Positions 17,381 to 26,755 of a stretch of 64,000 nt of DNA are shown here, in pieces. Under the pieces are notes generated by a model that was not told the origin of the DNA, searched no databases, and saw only the letters and a program-made list of their open reading frames with translations. Source of the stretch: Pseudaquidulcibacter sp964443435. GTDB lineage: Bacteria; Pseudomonadota; Alphaproteobacteria; Caulobacterales; Aquidulcibacteraceae. The stretch's first letter is position 1; each line of letters starts with the position of its first letter. The stretch spans positions 101,347 to 165,346 of the forward strand of contig CAYUCW010000001.1 of the NCBI GenBank assembly GCA_964443435.1, written 5' to 3'. The translations under genes were made by a program, and so were the position numbers.

Positions 17381-18433
17381 ATGTCACTTGCGTGTATTAT
17401 TGATGTTGCAGGCACAAGCCTAAGCAATGAGGAAAAAGCGTTTTTTAAAGATGCCGATCCTTGGGCTTTTATTCTTTTTGGTCGCTCTACAAAAGACCCA
17501 AAGGAAATAAAGGCTTTAACTGCGGATATTAAAAATACTATCGGACGTGATTGTCTTATTTTCTTAGACCAAGAAGGCGGCAGGGTGCAAAGGCTCAAGC
17601 CGCCTATATGGCCGCAATGGCCGCCAAATAATATTTATGGCAAATTATATAATGAAGATAAAAATAAAGCTTTTGAAGCGGTTTATTTGCATCATTTATT
17701 GATTGCCCATGAAATGAAAAGCCTTGGAATAAATGCCGATTGTGCACCATGTCTTGATTTGACAATAGAGGGTGCACATTCGGTAATTGGCGATAGATCT
17801 TTTTCGTCAATACCTGAAATTATTGCTGAGCTTGGGGCAAAATCTATCCAAGGCCTTCATGATGGAGCGGTGGCAAGTGTCATAAAGCACATTCCTGGAC
17901 ATGGCCGCGCAATGGCAGATAGCCATTATGAGCTTCCGATTGTTAATGAAAACCTTGAAACCCTCAAATCAGATTTTGCGCCATTTAAATTATTAAATAA
18001 TGCACCAATGGCAATGACTGCGCATGTTACTTATACAGCTATTGATAGTGAAAATTGCGCGACTTTATCAAAAAAACTTATTGATACTCTAATCCGTAAA
18101 GAGCTTGGATTTGATGGTCTATTAATGACTGATGATATTTCTATGAAGGCGTTAAAAGGAAATAATAAAGAAAAAGCTATTGGTTCTTATAATGCGGGTT
18201 GCGATGTGGTTATGTTATGCAATGCACCACTTGAAGAAAGAATTGATTTTGCGTCTAATTGTATTAAACTTGAAGGGAAGGCACTAGAGCGTGCCCAAAA
18301 AGCAGAAGCAATAGTAAATCGTAACGCAATTGATTATGATATAGATGAAATTTGGGCCAAATATGCAAGCTTAACTGGCGTTGAGCGTGGCACACAATTA
18401 GCTATAAATAAGGATCCAACTGAACGAGTATAA
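17381..18433 (+). CDS. nagZ: Beta-N-acetylhexosaminidase (peptidoglycan recycling)
   Basis: GH3 family enzyme that removes GlcNAc from anhydro-muropeptides in the cytoplasm. 350 aa, with the NagZ signature KHIPGHGRAMADSHYELP carrying the catalytic His/Asp pair, and the nucleophile Asp in LLMTDDISMKAL. No signal peptide, in keeping with a cytosolic enzyme. The stop overlaps the scpA start (TAATG), tying nagZ to scpA-scpB in one transcript. Confidence 0.94.
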   Translation: MSLACIIDVAGTSLSNEEKAFFKDADPWAFILFGRSTKDPKEIKALTADIKNTIGRDCLIFLDQEGGRVQRLKPPIWPQWPPNNIYGKLYNEDKNKAFEAVYLHHLLIAHEMKSLGINADCAPCLDLTIEGAHSVIGDRSFSSIPEIIAELGAKSIQGLHDGAVASVIKHIPGHGRAMADSHYELPIVNENLETLKSDFAPFKLLNNAPMAMTAHVTYTAIDSENCATLSKKLIDTLIRKELGFDGLLMTDDISMKALKGNNKEKAIGSYNAGCDVVMLCNAPLEERIDFASNCIKLEGKALERAQKAEAIVNRNAIDYDIDEIWAKYASLTGVERGTQLAINKDPTERV

Positions 18434-19224
18434 TGAGCGAGTTTGAAACCATACCAGAATTCAAAAACGATGATGAAGCCTATAGCTTTATTGTTGATGT
18501 TGATGGTTTTGGTGGTCCGCTTCATTTATTGCTTGATCTTGCCAAACAACAAAAGCTTGATCTGTTAAGAATATCTATTCTTAAGCTCGCAGATCAATAT
18601 CTTGATTTCATTGCTAAAATTAAAACTGAACGCATAGAGCTTGCTGCGGATTATTTGGTTATGGCGGCTTGGCTTGCGTATTTAAAATCCAGATTACTTT
18701 TACCAAAACGTGCCAAGGATTCAGACGAAAAATCACCTGAACTTTTATCTTCGCATCTTGCTTGGCGCTTAAAGCGCCTTGAATCTATGCGTAAGGCATC
18801 TGAACTTATAATGTTAAGACCGCAAACAGGTATAGATGTTTTTACCCGTGGTTTAATAGATGAAACCTCTTTTGATAATGAATCAATCTATGAAGCCGAT
18901 TTATTGGCTCTTTTAAAAGCATATGGTAGACAAAGAAATAAATCTAAAGGAAAGCCGCATAAGGTTGCGGTTTGGCCAGTTTATTCATTAGAAGAAGCAA
19001 GAGAAAACCTAAGCAATAAAGTTGCAAAAGACGGCAATTGGTATGATTTAGCAAGCTTTATTCCCAAAGAAATACCTGCAAATGGCCCACCTTTACCTTC
19101 ATTTTATGCAAGCCTTTTATCGGCGGGACTTGAAGGCGTGAAACAAGGTAATTTTAATCTTTTTCAAAAACAAGAATATGATAATGTTTATATTAAATCT
19201 AATATGTTTGGTAATAAAGACTAA
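18433..19224 (+). CDS. scpA: Segregation and condensation protein A
   Basis: Kleisin subunit of the SMC-ScpAB condensin that compacts and separates chromosomes. 263 aa. The N-terminal DVDGFGGPLHLLLDLAKQQKLDL is the family signature, and AADYLVMAAWLAYLKSRLLLP follows. It overlaps nagZ before it and scpB after it by the same TAATG junction, so translation of the three is coupled. Confidence 0.95.
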   Translation: MSEFETIPEFKNDDEAYSFIVDVDGFGGPLHLLLDLAKQQKLDLLRISILKLADQYLDFIAKIKTERIELAADYLVMAAWLAYLKSRLLLPKRAKDSDEKSPELLSSHLAWRLKRLESMRKASELIMLRPQTGIDVFTRGLIDETSFDNESIYEADLLALLKAYGRQRNKSKGKPHKVAVWPVYSLEEARENLSNKVAKDGNWYDLASFIPKEIPANGPPLPSFYASLLSAGLEGVKQGNFNLFQKQEYDNVYIKSNMFGNKD

Positions 19225-19973
19225 TGAGCGACATTAATAATTCAGAACAAGACATAAAGGACGCAGTAAGAAATATTGCGCGTATGAAGCCTGTTTTGGA
19301 TTTGGCTGACGCTGCGGATGCAATGGGGCAAAGCTTTGATGAAAGCGAAAGAATGGTAGAGGCAATATTATTTGCAAGCTCTGAACCATTACGTGCAAGT
19401 GTTATTGCGTCTAAATTGCCTGAAAATATTGATGTTGGTGAATGCCTTGCAAAACTTAAACGAAGATATATTGGGCGCGGTGTAGTTTTAAACGAAGTTG
19501 CCGGTGGATGGCGTTTTCAAACTGCTAATGATTTAGCTTATTTATTGGAAGAAAAGAAGGAAGATACTCGCAAGCTTTCTAAAGCTGCGCTTGAAACGCT
19601 TTCAATCATTGCCTATCACCAACCTTGTACACGCGCAGAAATTGAAGAAATTAGGGGCGTTAGTGTTGGTCGCGGCACACTAGATTTGCTTATTGAAATA
19701 AAATGGATAAGGCCTGCCGGAAGAAGAAGAACAATTGGAAAGCCGCTTACATATCGCACAACTCCTGATTTTTTGGCGCATTTTAATTTATCTTCACTTG
19801 ATGATTTACCAGGGAAAGCCGAGCTTCAATCGCAAGGGCTTTTAAGTGCAAATCTACCAAAAGATTTTGAAATGCCAAAACCAAGTGATTTGGGCGCTAA
19901 TTTTGATGATGAAAATTACGAAGAAACTAGTGAAACCCATCAAGCTTTTATTCAAGATTTTTTTGATGAATAG
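19224..19973 (+). CDS. scpB: Segregation and condensation protein B
   Basis: Winged-helix dimer that bridges ScpA in the condensin complex. 249 aa. The ESERMVEAILFASSEPL start of the domain is at about residue 38, and KAALETLSIIAYHQPCTRAEIEEIRGV with RRRTIGKPLTYRTT are clear. It carries an extra N-terminal 35 residues and an acidic C-terminal tail (NFDDENYEETSE). Coupled to scpA. Confidence 0.95.
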   Translation: MSDINNSEQDIKDAVRNIARMKPVLDLADAADAMGQSFDESERMVEAILFASSEPLRASVIASKLPENIDVGECLAKLKRRYIGRGVVLNEVAGGWRFQTANDLAYLLEEKKEDTRKLSKAALETLSIIAYHQPCTRAEIEEIRGVSVGRGTLDLLIEIKWIRPAGRRRTIGKPLTYRTTPDFLAHFNLSSLDDLPGKAELQSQGLLSANLPKDFEMPKPSDLGANFDDENYEETSETHQAFIQDFFDE

Positions 19974-20048
19974 AATTTAATGTTTTAACTTACAAATTGC
20001 CTTTATGTTACGCGTTGTTTGGTTTAATAGAAATTATTGGAGATTAAT

Positions 20049-20276
20049 ATGCACGCCCCTAGTATTACAAGTATTATAATTATTCTATTGATAGTTTTAG
20101 TGTTTTTTGGCGGCAAAGGTAAATTATCAGGTATGATGACTGACCTTGCGCAAGGAATAAAAGGCTTTAAAAAAGGCCTTCAAGATGAAGAAGGGAAACC
20201 TTCTGATGCGGCACGTGTAAACGATGCAAACACTATTGATGCCAAAGTTGTTAATAAAGACAAAACTGAAAGCTAG
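20049..20276 (+). CDS. tatA: Sec-independent translocase subunit TatA
   Basis: Pore-forming subunit of the twin-arginine translocase. I choose the ATG at 20049 (75 aa) over an in-frame TTG at 20037, because the TTG overlaps the GGAG Shine-Dalgarno that sits 6 bases before this ATG. Membrane helix at residues about 4-19, then the FFGGKGKLSGMM hinge and the amphipathic helix TDLAQGIKGFKKGL. The C-terminus is short and polar. First gene of tatABC, 75 bp after scpB. Confidence 0.92.
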   Translation: MHAPSITSIIIILLIVLVFFGGKGKLSGMMTDLAQGIKGFKKGLQDEEGKPSDAARVNDANTIDAKVVNKDKTES

Positions 20277-20289
20277 TTTGAGGTTTTAA

Positions 20290-20862
20290 GTGGATTTCAG
20301 TTCTGGTCTAAGTTTCGGTGAAATACTGATTATTGGTGTTGTCGCGCTTTTGGTCGTTGGGCCAAAAGATTTACCTTCTATGTTTCATAAGCTTGGTATT
20401 TGGGTAAATAAAATGCGCGGAATGGCGAATGAGTTTAAGTCTTCATTTGAAGATATTGCACGCCAATCAGAACTTGATGAACTTCGCAAAGAAGTAAGCG
20501 ATCTGCGCGCTAATAATCCTATACAGCGTATTCGTGACGAAGTTAAAAGCGCATTTACGATGGGTGATGAGATGTATAATTCGACTTCACACAAAGCGCC
20601 TTTGACTTTTGAAGATACACAAACTGAAGAAGCACTAGAAGAGCAAAGATTAGCGGCAGAAGTTGCAAGTGCGGCGGCATTTGGTGCAACTGAAACTTAT
20701 GATGAAAGCACAATTATTGGGACTAGTGATGTAACTAAAAAGCGTACACGCAAAGCAAAGCCAAAATCTGATGATAAAGTAATCGCTGATGAAACTTCAA
20801 TTGAAAAGCCTAAACGTAAGCCTCGCGCCAAAAAACAAGAAGTTATGGTTGACCAATCATGA
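20290..20862 (+). CDS. tatB: Sec-independent translocase subunit TatB
   Basis: Receptor-complex partner of TatC. GTG start, MDFSSGLSFGEILIIGVVALLVVGPKDLP being the usual helix and GPxxLP hinge, followed by the amphipathic helix. 190 aa with a long charged, lysine-rich tail (RKAKPKSDDK..., KPKRKPRAKK) as in many alphaproteobacteria. The stop overlaps tatC (ATGA). Confidence 0.93.
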   Translation: MDFSSGLSFGEILIIGVVALLVVGPKDLPSMFHKLGIWVNKMRGMANEFKSSFEDIARQSELDELRKEVSDLRANNPIQRIRDEVKSAFTMGDEMYNSTSHKAPLTFEDTQTEEALEEQRLAAEVASAAAFGATETYDESTIIGTSDVTKKRTRKAKPKSDDKVIADETSIEKPKRKPRAKKQEVMVDQS

Positions 20863-21707
20863 GTGAATTAGTCGTTAAAACTGACGAAAATCAAACTAAA
20901 CCTGAAAATTTAGACCCTGATGAAGAAGTAATTGAAGCTTCTCGTGCGCCATTATTGGATCATCTAACTGAATTACGAGATAGATTAATTTGGTGTGTGT
21001 CTGCTGTCTTTATAGGCTTTGCAATCTGTTGGTTTTTTTGGAAACCAATACTTGAATTCTTACTTGTACCTTATAAAGAAGCGGCAATAAGCGTTAAAGG
21101 CATTGAAGCTCTTAAAAATGGTCTAGGGCTTATTTACACGGCGCCAATGGAAACAGTGTTTGCACAGCTTGATGTGGCTTTATTTGGTGGCGTTTGTATT
21201 GCATTCCCAGTGATTGCTTATCAATTATATCGTTTTATAGCCCCGGGGCTTTATACAAACGAAAAGAAAGCATTTTTCCCATTTTTAGTAATGTCACCTG
21301 CTTTATTTGTCGCTGGCTCGGCGATGGCTTATTATGTAGCAATGCCAATGGTTATGGGCTTTTCTCTTCAACAAGAGATTACAGCATCAGTTGGCGGGGT
21401 TGCCGTTAATTATCAAGGTAAAATTTCCGACTATATTAAACTTATCACCATGCTTATATTGGCATTTGGGATAAGCTTTCAGCTTCCTGTAATTCAATTA
21501 TTCCTTGGTCGTGCAGGATTGGTTGAATCGCAATTTTGGTTTAATGGCGGTAAATATGCAATTCTTGCAATTGTTACTTTATCGGCATTTATAACGCCGC
21601 CAGATATAGTTTCACAGGCATTATTATCTTTGCCAGTAATTGCAATCTATTATCTTGGTGCTTTATTAGTGAAACTTATTGAAAAGAAAGAAAAAACCGA
21701 AGCTTAA
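20859..21707 (+). CDS. tatC: Sec-independent translocase subunit TatC
   Basis: Six-helix receptor for twin-arginine signal peptides. 282 aa. HLTELRDRLIWC near residue 35 and FAQLDVALFGGVCIAFPVIAYQLYRFIAPGLY are family signatures; FITPPDIVSQALLSLPV ends the core. serS, which often follows tatC in alphaproteobacteria, is not present; the convergent rnr gene starts its stop codon at the next base. Confidence 0.96.
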   Translation: MSELVVKTDENQTKPENLDPDEEVIEASRAPLLDHLTELRDRLIWCVSAVFIGFAICWFFWKPILEFLLVPYKEAAISVKGIEALKNGLGLIYTAPMETVFAQLDVALFGGVCIAFPVIAYQLYRFIAPGLYTNEKKAFFPFLVMSPALFVAGSAMAYYVAMPMVMGFSLQQEITASVGGVAVNYQGKISDYIKLITMLILAFGISFQLPVIQLFLGRAGLVESQFWFNGGKYAILAIVTLSAFITPPDIVSQALLSLPVIAIYYLGALLVKLIEKKEKTEA

Positions 21708-21722
21708 TTATCTTCGCTTTTT
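21692..21722. terminator. Bidirectional hairpin at the tatC/rnr convergent stops
   Basis: Arms CGAAG/CTTCG (21698-21702 and 21712-21716) plus flanking AAAAA/TTTTT pairing (21692-21696 with 21718-21722) across one C-C mismatch, with a 9-nt loop that contains both stop codons. T-runs on both outer sides fit termination in both directions. Prediction from pairing only. Confidence 0.5.
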
Positions 21723-24002
21723 GCTCTTAGTTTTATTTTTGACATTTTTTGGTATGCGGCTTGGTGTAGTGCGCTTATTCTTATTGCTCCATTTTCCGCC
21801 AATACCTCTTGTACCAAGGTTTCTTCCTTTAGGAACCGGTCCTTTTTTGGCTTCTGAAACAATATCAAATATAAGTCCTCCTGAAATTGGTGCGGCTTCG
21901 ATAAGCCTTACTCGCACACGCATTCCAAGTTCCCATCTATCACCAGTCACTGAACCAATAATGGCACTTTGCGCTTCGTCATAGATAAAATATTCATCGC
22001 CAATAGAAGTTATAGGCACAAGTCCATCACCACCAGTTTCTTCAAGCCTTATAAAGACACCAAAACTGGTTACACTTGTAATCCGTCCATCAAAAACCGC
22101 ACCTAGTCGCTCTGATAAAAAGGCCGCTAAATATCTATCGGTTGCATCACGCTCCGCAGCCATTGCACGACGTTCACAGCTTGAAATAACTAAAGAAATA
22201 TTTTCCAATTCGACCTTTTGCGGGATTTTTATATTAAAGCTTGCGCCGCCAAGATTAAGGCTATGGATTAATGCCCTGTGAACCATTAAATCGGCATATC
22301 TTCTTATTGGTGAAGTGAAATGCGCATATTTAATAAGCTGTAGTCCAAAGTGGCCAAGATTATCAGGACTATAAACTGCCTGAGCTTGAGTTCTTAAAAC
22401 TTGCTCATTTATAGTTTGGAAATGTTCGGTTTCTCTGGCGACTTCAAGTAATTTATTAAACCGTCTTGGGAAAACTGTTTCGCCTTTTGTCCATTTTATA
22501 TTAAGCGTAGCAAGAAAATCCGCTAGTCCCGCAACTTTTTGTGCACTTGGAATATCATGTACACGGTAAATCACTGGGCCATTTTTATTTTCAATAGCGG
22601 TAGCGGCACAGACATTTGCCAGAATCATAAACTCTTCAATTAATTTATGGGCATCAAATCTTTCTTTTGTGCTTATGCTTTCTACTTTGCCATTTTCATC
22701 TAAAATAATGCGCCTTTCATTCGACTCGATTTCAAGAGGGCAACGTTTGGCGCGTTCTATTTTTAAAGCTTCATAAGCATTCCATAAAGGTTTTAAAACT
22801 GTTTCTAATAATGGCGCAGATTTTTCATCAGCATTGCCATCAATTGCATTTTGCGCCTGAAGATATGAAAGTTTACCAACTGAACGCATAAGACCACGTG
22901 AAAATTCAAAGCTTTGTAGGTTACCATCATTATCAACTCTGATTTCAACGCATAGGCATGCACGCTCTTCATGTTCTCTTAGACTACATAAATCCGCAGA
23001 AAGCTCAAAAGGAAGCATTGGAACAACTCTATCTGGGAAATAGACCGAATTGCCGCGTTTAAGTGCACCTTTATCTAAAGAAGAGCCATGAGTAACATAA
23101 TGTGAGACATCGGCAATTGCGACATAAATTAAATGTCCGCTCTCGGTTGATCTTGCATAAACCGCATCGTCATGGTCGCGTGCATCTTCAGGGTCAATTG
23201 TTACGAATGGAATATTTCTTAGATCTTTGCGGTATTCAAGCTCTACAGGCTGCGCATTCTTAGCCTGTTCCATTTCTTCATCAGAAAAGCCCATAGGAAT
23301 TCCATGAGCGGCAATTGCAAGAATTGATGCAGATTTAGGATCTGTTGTGTTTCCTAATATTTCAAGTACTTCGCATCTTTGTGGTCCATAACCACGATTT
23401 GGTAAAAGCCTTACTGAAACTAAGTCGCCATCTTTTCCATTATTTATATGTTCTGGTAAAACTAAGAAAGTTTGCTTTTGTTTTTTATCAGCAGGGACAA
23501 TCCGTCCACCACCATTAATTTTATCGACTTCCAATACGCCAAATATTTTTTTAGTTATGGCTTCAAGTTTTTTAATAACTTTAATTTCAAATTTCAATTC
23601 ATCATTTTGGTTATTAATTTTTGAAAGCCCAATAAACCTATCACCAATACCAATAGTTTCAGTTTTTAAACCATTTGTAATAAGGAATTTAGTACCATAA
23701 GGGCCATTTTCTGAAACTGCCTGTGCCCATAATTCGCCATGTTCATCAATTTCAATAGCTTGATAAATATCAGATTTAGAAGGTGCATCTTCGCGTGAAA
23801 TATCGCGTTTTTTAACTTTGAAAGTTCCGTCAGCGTCAATTTCTCTTAAAAGCGCATTAAGTTTGCGCCTTTCTTCACCCTTAATTCCAAATTCCGCAAC
23901 TATATCGCGTTTAGTCACATTTCCATTTTTATTGATAAAATCAACTAAGTTTTTTTTATCTAATACTAATGGCGCTTTTGGCTTTCTAGGTTTTTTTATC
24001 AA
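21708..24002 (-). CDS. rnr: Ribonuclease R
   Basis: 3'-5' exoribonuclease that degrades structured RNA. 764 aa: N-terminal winged-helix region, cold-shock-type OB folds, RNB domain with the catalytic aspartates in TIDPEDARDHDDAVYA, FPDRVVPMLPFELSADLCSL, HFTSPIRRYADLMVHR, then an S1 domain (about 640-720) and a basic tail (KKRR). The start is TTG at 24002 and overlaps the topA TGA as TTGA, so translation is probably coupled to topA. No ATG lies near the expected start. Confidence 0.94.
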   Translation of the reverse strand: MIKKPRKPKAPLVLDKKNLVDFINKNGNVTKRDIVAEFGIKGEERRKLNALLREIDADGTFKVKKRDISREDAPSKSDIYQAIEIDEHGELWAQAVSENGPYGTKFLITNGLKTETIGIGDRFIGLSKINNQNDELKFEIKVIKKLEAITKKIFGVLEVDKINGGGRIVPADKKQKQTFLVLPEHINNGKDGDLVSVRLLPNRGYGPQRCEVLEILGNTTDPKSASILAIAAHGIPMGFSDEEMEQAKNAQPVELEYRKDLRNIPFVTIDPEDARDHDDAVYARSTESGHLIYVAIADVSHYVTHGSSLDKGALKRGNSVYFPDRVVPMLPFELSADLCSLREHEERACLCVEIRVDNDGNLQSFEFSRGLMRSVGKLSYLQAQNAIDGNADEKSAPLLETVLKPLWNAYEALKIERAKRCPLEIESNERRIILDENGKVESISTKERFDAHKLIEEFMILANVCAATAIENKNGPVIYRVHDIPSAQKVAGLADFLATLNIKWTKGETVFPRRFNKLLEVARETEHFQTINEQVLRTQAQAVYSPDNLGHFGLQLIKYAHFTSPIRRYADLMVHRALIHSLNLGGASFNIKIPQKVELENISLVISSCERRAMAAERDATDRYLAAFLSERLGAVFDGRITSVTSFGVFIRLEETGGDGLVPITSIGDEYFIYDEAQSAIIGSVTGDRWELGMRVRVRLIEAAPISGGLIFDIVSEAKKGPVPKGRNLGTRGIGGKWSNKNKRTTPSRIPKNVKNKTKSKKRR

Positions 24003-26647
24003 GTTGCAGTTTTCTTTACAGTTTTAGTGGTTTTTGCCTTAGTGGTGGCTTTTGGTTTTGCTGCCGCTTTTGGCTTAGCACTTGCTTTTGCAGGTGCTTT
24101 GGTTTTAGATGTCGTGCGCTTAGTTGCCTTTTTAGGGGCAATTGCGGCGCGCGCCTCAATTAATCCCAAAGCAATTTCAAGCGTTAAAGCGTCTTGGCTA
24201 ATATCCTTTGGTAATGTGGCATTAGTTTTACCATCTGTCACATAAGCGCCATATCGTCCCGACATAAGCTTAATATCAGCGCCTTCGGCATTCTTACCAA
24301 GCTCTTTTAATGCCGAAGCTACACTTCTGGCCGGTCGTCCACCGCCAGCAAGTTTTTCGGCAATCATAGTAACGGCGCGGTTTATGCCTATTTCGAAAAT
24401 CTCATTAGGATCTGTTAAATTTACATAGGTTTTATTGTGAAGAATATAAGGTCCAAATCTTCCGAAATTCGCACTTATAGGTTCATTATCTTCAGGGTGA
24501 TTGCCAATTATTCTTGGCAAAGAAATAAGCTTTAAGGCCTCATCATAATTTAAAGTTTCGGCATTCCATCCTTTAGGAATTGAAGCACGCTTTGGTTTTT
24601 CTTTTGAGCCTTTTTCAGGATCATCGCCTAATTGAACATAAGGTCCAAATCGGCCAGATCTAAGAGAAATCATTAATCCTGTTTCAGGCTCTATACCCAA
24701 ATTTTTCCCTTCGGCAGTAAGTGTAGATCCAGTGCTTTCAGGGTCAGCATCAGGGCCTAATTGCCTAGTAAATTTGCATTCAGGATAATTTGAGCAGCCA
24801 GTAAATGAGCCATATCTACTTATTTTAAGTGATAATTCACCAGTGTCACAGCTAGGGCATTTGCGATTAAATACACCATCAATTTTCGGGAATAAAAAGC
24901 CCGACATTTTTTCATTTAGGGCATCAATTACCTGAGTAATGCGAATATCCGAAATATCACTTATGCCCTTAGAGAAATCTTCCCAGAATTCACGAAGTAA
25001 GGTTTTATATTCAAGCGAGCCCGCAGAAACTAAATCCAGTTTTTCTTCAAGCTGTGCCGTGAAATCATATTCAATATATTTACCAAAGAAACTTTCAAGG
25101 AAAGAAATAACCAAACGGCCTTTGGTTTCAGGTGAAAAACGATTTTTTTCAAGACGCATATATTCACGGTCTTGAAGAACACTAAGGGTTGATGCATAAG
25201 TAGAAGGGCGACCAATACCAATTTCTTCCATTCTTTTTACAAGACTGGCTTCTGAAAATCTTGGTGGTGGTTCTGTGTGATGCTCTATGGTTTTTACATT
25301 AATAATATCAATATTGTCGCCAATATTTAATTTTGGAAGTTTTGCATCTTCATCATCGGCTTTTTCATCAGAGCCTTCTTGGTAAAGTCCAAGAAAACCA
25401 TCAAATAAAATTACTTGGCCATTGGCGCGTAGTATTGAATTATTATCAGATGCTTCAAGATCTATAGTAGTTCTTTCGATTGTGGCACTTTGCATTTGGC
25501 TTGCAACGGCACGCTTCCAAATAAGGTCATAGAGCTTTGCCATATCGCCTTCAAGTTTAAGACTTGCTGGCGTACGTTTGAAATCAGTAGGCCTTATAGC
25601 TTCGTGTGCTTCTTGGGCGTTTTTCGCTTTTACAGAATAGAAGCGCGGCTTTTCAGGAACATATGCTTCACTAAATTTGGCAGTAATAACACCACGCGCA
25701 CTAAAGATAGCGTCATTATCCATACTAACGCCATCAGTACGCATATATGTAATAAGACCAACAGTCTCTCCGCCAATATCAACACCTTCATAAAGTTTTT
25801 GGGCAATATCCATTGTTCTTTTTGTTGAAAAATGTAATTTTCTTGCCGCTTCTTGCTGTAGAGTTGAAGTTGTAAATGGCGGGGAAGGGTGTCTTTTAAT
25901 TGGCTTTGCTTCGATAGAGCCAATAGTATATTTTGACCTTTTAATTAAATCGGAAGCGGCACTTGCCATTTCTTCATTTAATATATCATGCTTGCCAAGT
26001 TTTTTGCCATTTAAAGAAACAAGCCTAGTTTCAAAGCTTTGCGCTTTATTAACATCGGCAAGAACCGACCAATATTCTTCAGAAATAAATGCTTCAATTT
26101 CTTGTTCACGCTCTACTACAAGCCTTAAGGCAACTGACTGAACGCGGCCAGCAGAACGTGCGCCCGGAAGCTTACGCCATAAAACAGGCGAAAGGCTAAA
26201 GCCCACTAAATAATCAAGTGCACGTCTTGCAAGGTAAGCATCTACAAGTTCTTGATTAATTTCACGTGGGTTTTTCATAGCGGTTAAAACCGCTTCTTTG
26301 GTAATTGCGTTAAATGTTACACGTGAAACAGGTACTTTGCCTAATAGTTTTTTTGCACGTAATACTTCGCAAATATGCCATGAAATGGCTTCACCCTCTC
26401 TATCAGGGTCGGTTGCGAGAATTACACCATCAGATTTTTTAACTTTTTCAGAAATCTCTTTGATACGTTCTTTGGCGCGTGCATCAGTTTCCCAATGCAT
26501 AGAAAAATCATTATCAGGTTCAACCGAACCATCCTTAGACGGTAAATCTCTAATATGGCCAAAACTTGCGATTACGTCGTAACCACTACCTAGATATTTA
26601 TTAATTGTCTTAGCTTTAGCAGGTGATTCTACGATAACGAGTTGCAT
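23999..26647 (-). CDS. topA: DNA topoisomerase I
   Basis: Type IA topoisomerase that relaxes negative supercoils. I take the ATG at 26647 (882 aa), whose product starts MQLVIVESPAKAKTI as the family does. A longer frame from ATG at 26686 adds 13 residues and has the better ribosome site (AAAAGG, 4 bases), so it cannot be excluded. Toprim motif TDPDREGEAISWH near residue 80; catalytic Tyr301 in LITYMRTDGV; one four-cysteine zinc finger (CPSCDTG...CSNYPEC); Topo C-terminal repeats; and a Lys/Ala/Pro-rich tail of about 45 residues. Followed by rnr through TTGA. Confidence 0.95.
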   Translation of the reverse strand: MQLVIVESPAKAKTINKYLGSGYDVIASFGHIRDLPSKDGSVEPDNDFSMHWETDARAKERIKEISEKVKKSDGVILATDPDREGEAISWHICEVLRAKKLLGKVPVSRVTFNAITKEAVLTAMKNPREINQELVDAYLARRALDYLVGFSLSPVLWRKLPGARSAGRVQSVALRLVVEREQEIEAFISEEYWSVLADVNKAQSFETRLVSLNGKKLGKHDILNEEMASAASDLIKRSKYTIGSIEAKPIKRHPSPPFTTSTLQQEAARKLHFSTKRTMDIAQKLYEGVDIGGETVGLITYMRTDGVSMDNDAIFSARGVITAKFSEAYVPEKPRFYSVKAKNAQEAHEAIRPTDFKRTPASLKLEGDMAKLYDLIWKRAVASQMQSATIERTTIDLEASDNNSILRANGQVILFDGFLGLYQEGSDEKADDEDAKLPKLNIGDNIDIINVKTIEHHTEPPPRFSEASLVKRMEEIGIGRPSTYASTLSVLQDREYMRLEKNRFSPETKGRLVISFLESFFGKYIEYDFTAQLEEKLDLVSAGSLEYKTLLREFWEDFSKGISDISDIRITQVIDALNEKMSGFLFPKIDGVFNRKCPSCDTGELSLKISRYGSFTGCSNYPECKFTRQLGPDADPESTGSTLTAEGKNLGIEPETGLMISLRSGRFGPYVQLGDDPEKGSKEKPKRASIPKGWNAETLNYDEALKLISLPRIIGNHPEDNEPISANFGRFGPYILHNKTYVNLTDPNEIFEIGINRAVTMIAEKLAGGGRPARSVASALKELGKNAEGADIKLMSGRYGAYVTDGKTNATLPKDISQDALTLEIALGLIEARAAIAPKKATKRTTSKTKAPAKASAKPKAAAKPKATTKAKTTKTVKKTAT

Positions 26648-26755
26648 TAAATATTTTGTTTCCGTTTTGACTTTTAATTGCGCCATTTACCTTTTGTGGC
26701 TATTTGTCAATAATGCAAAGCAAATTAACTGTGCAAATTGAAAATAATTCCAGTT

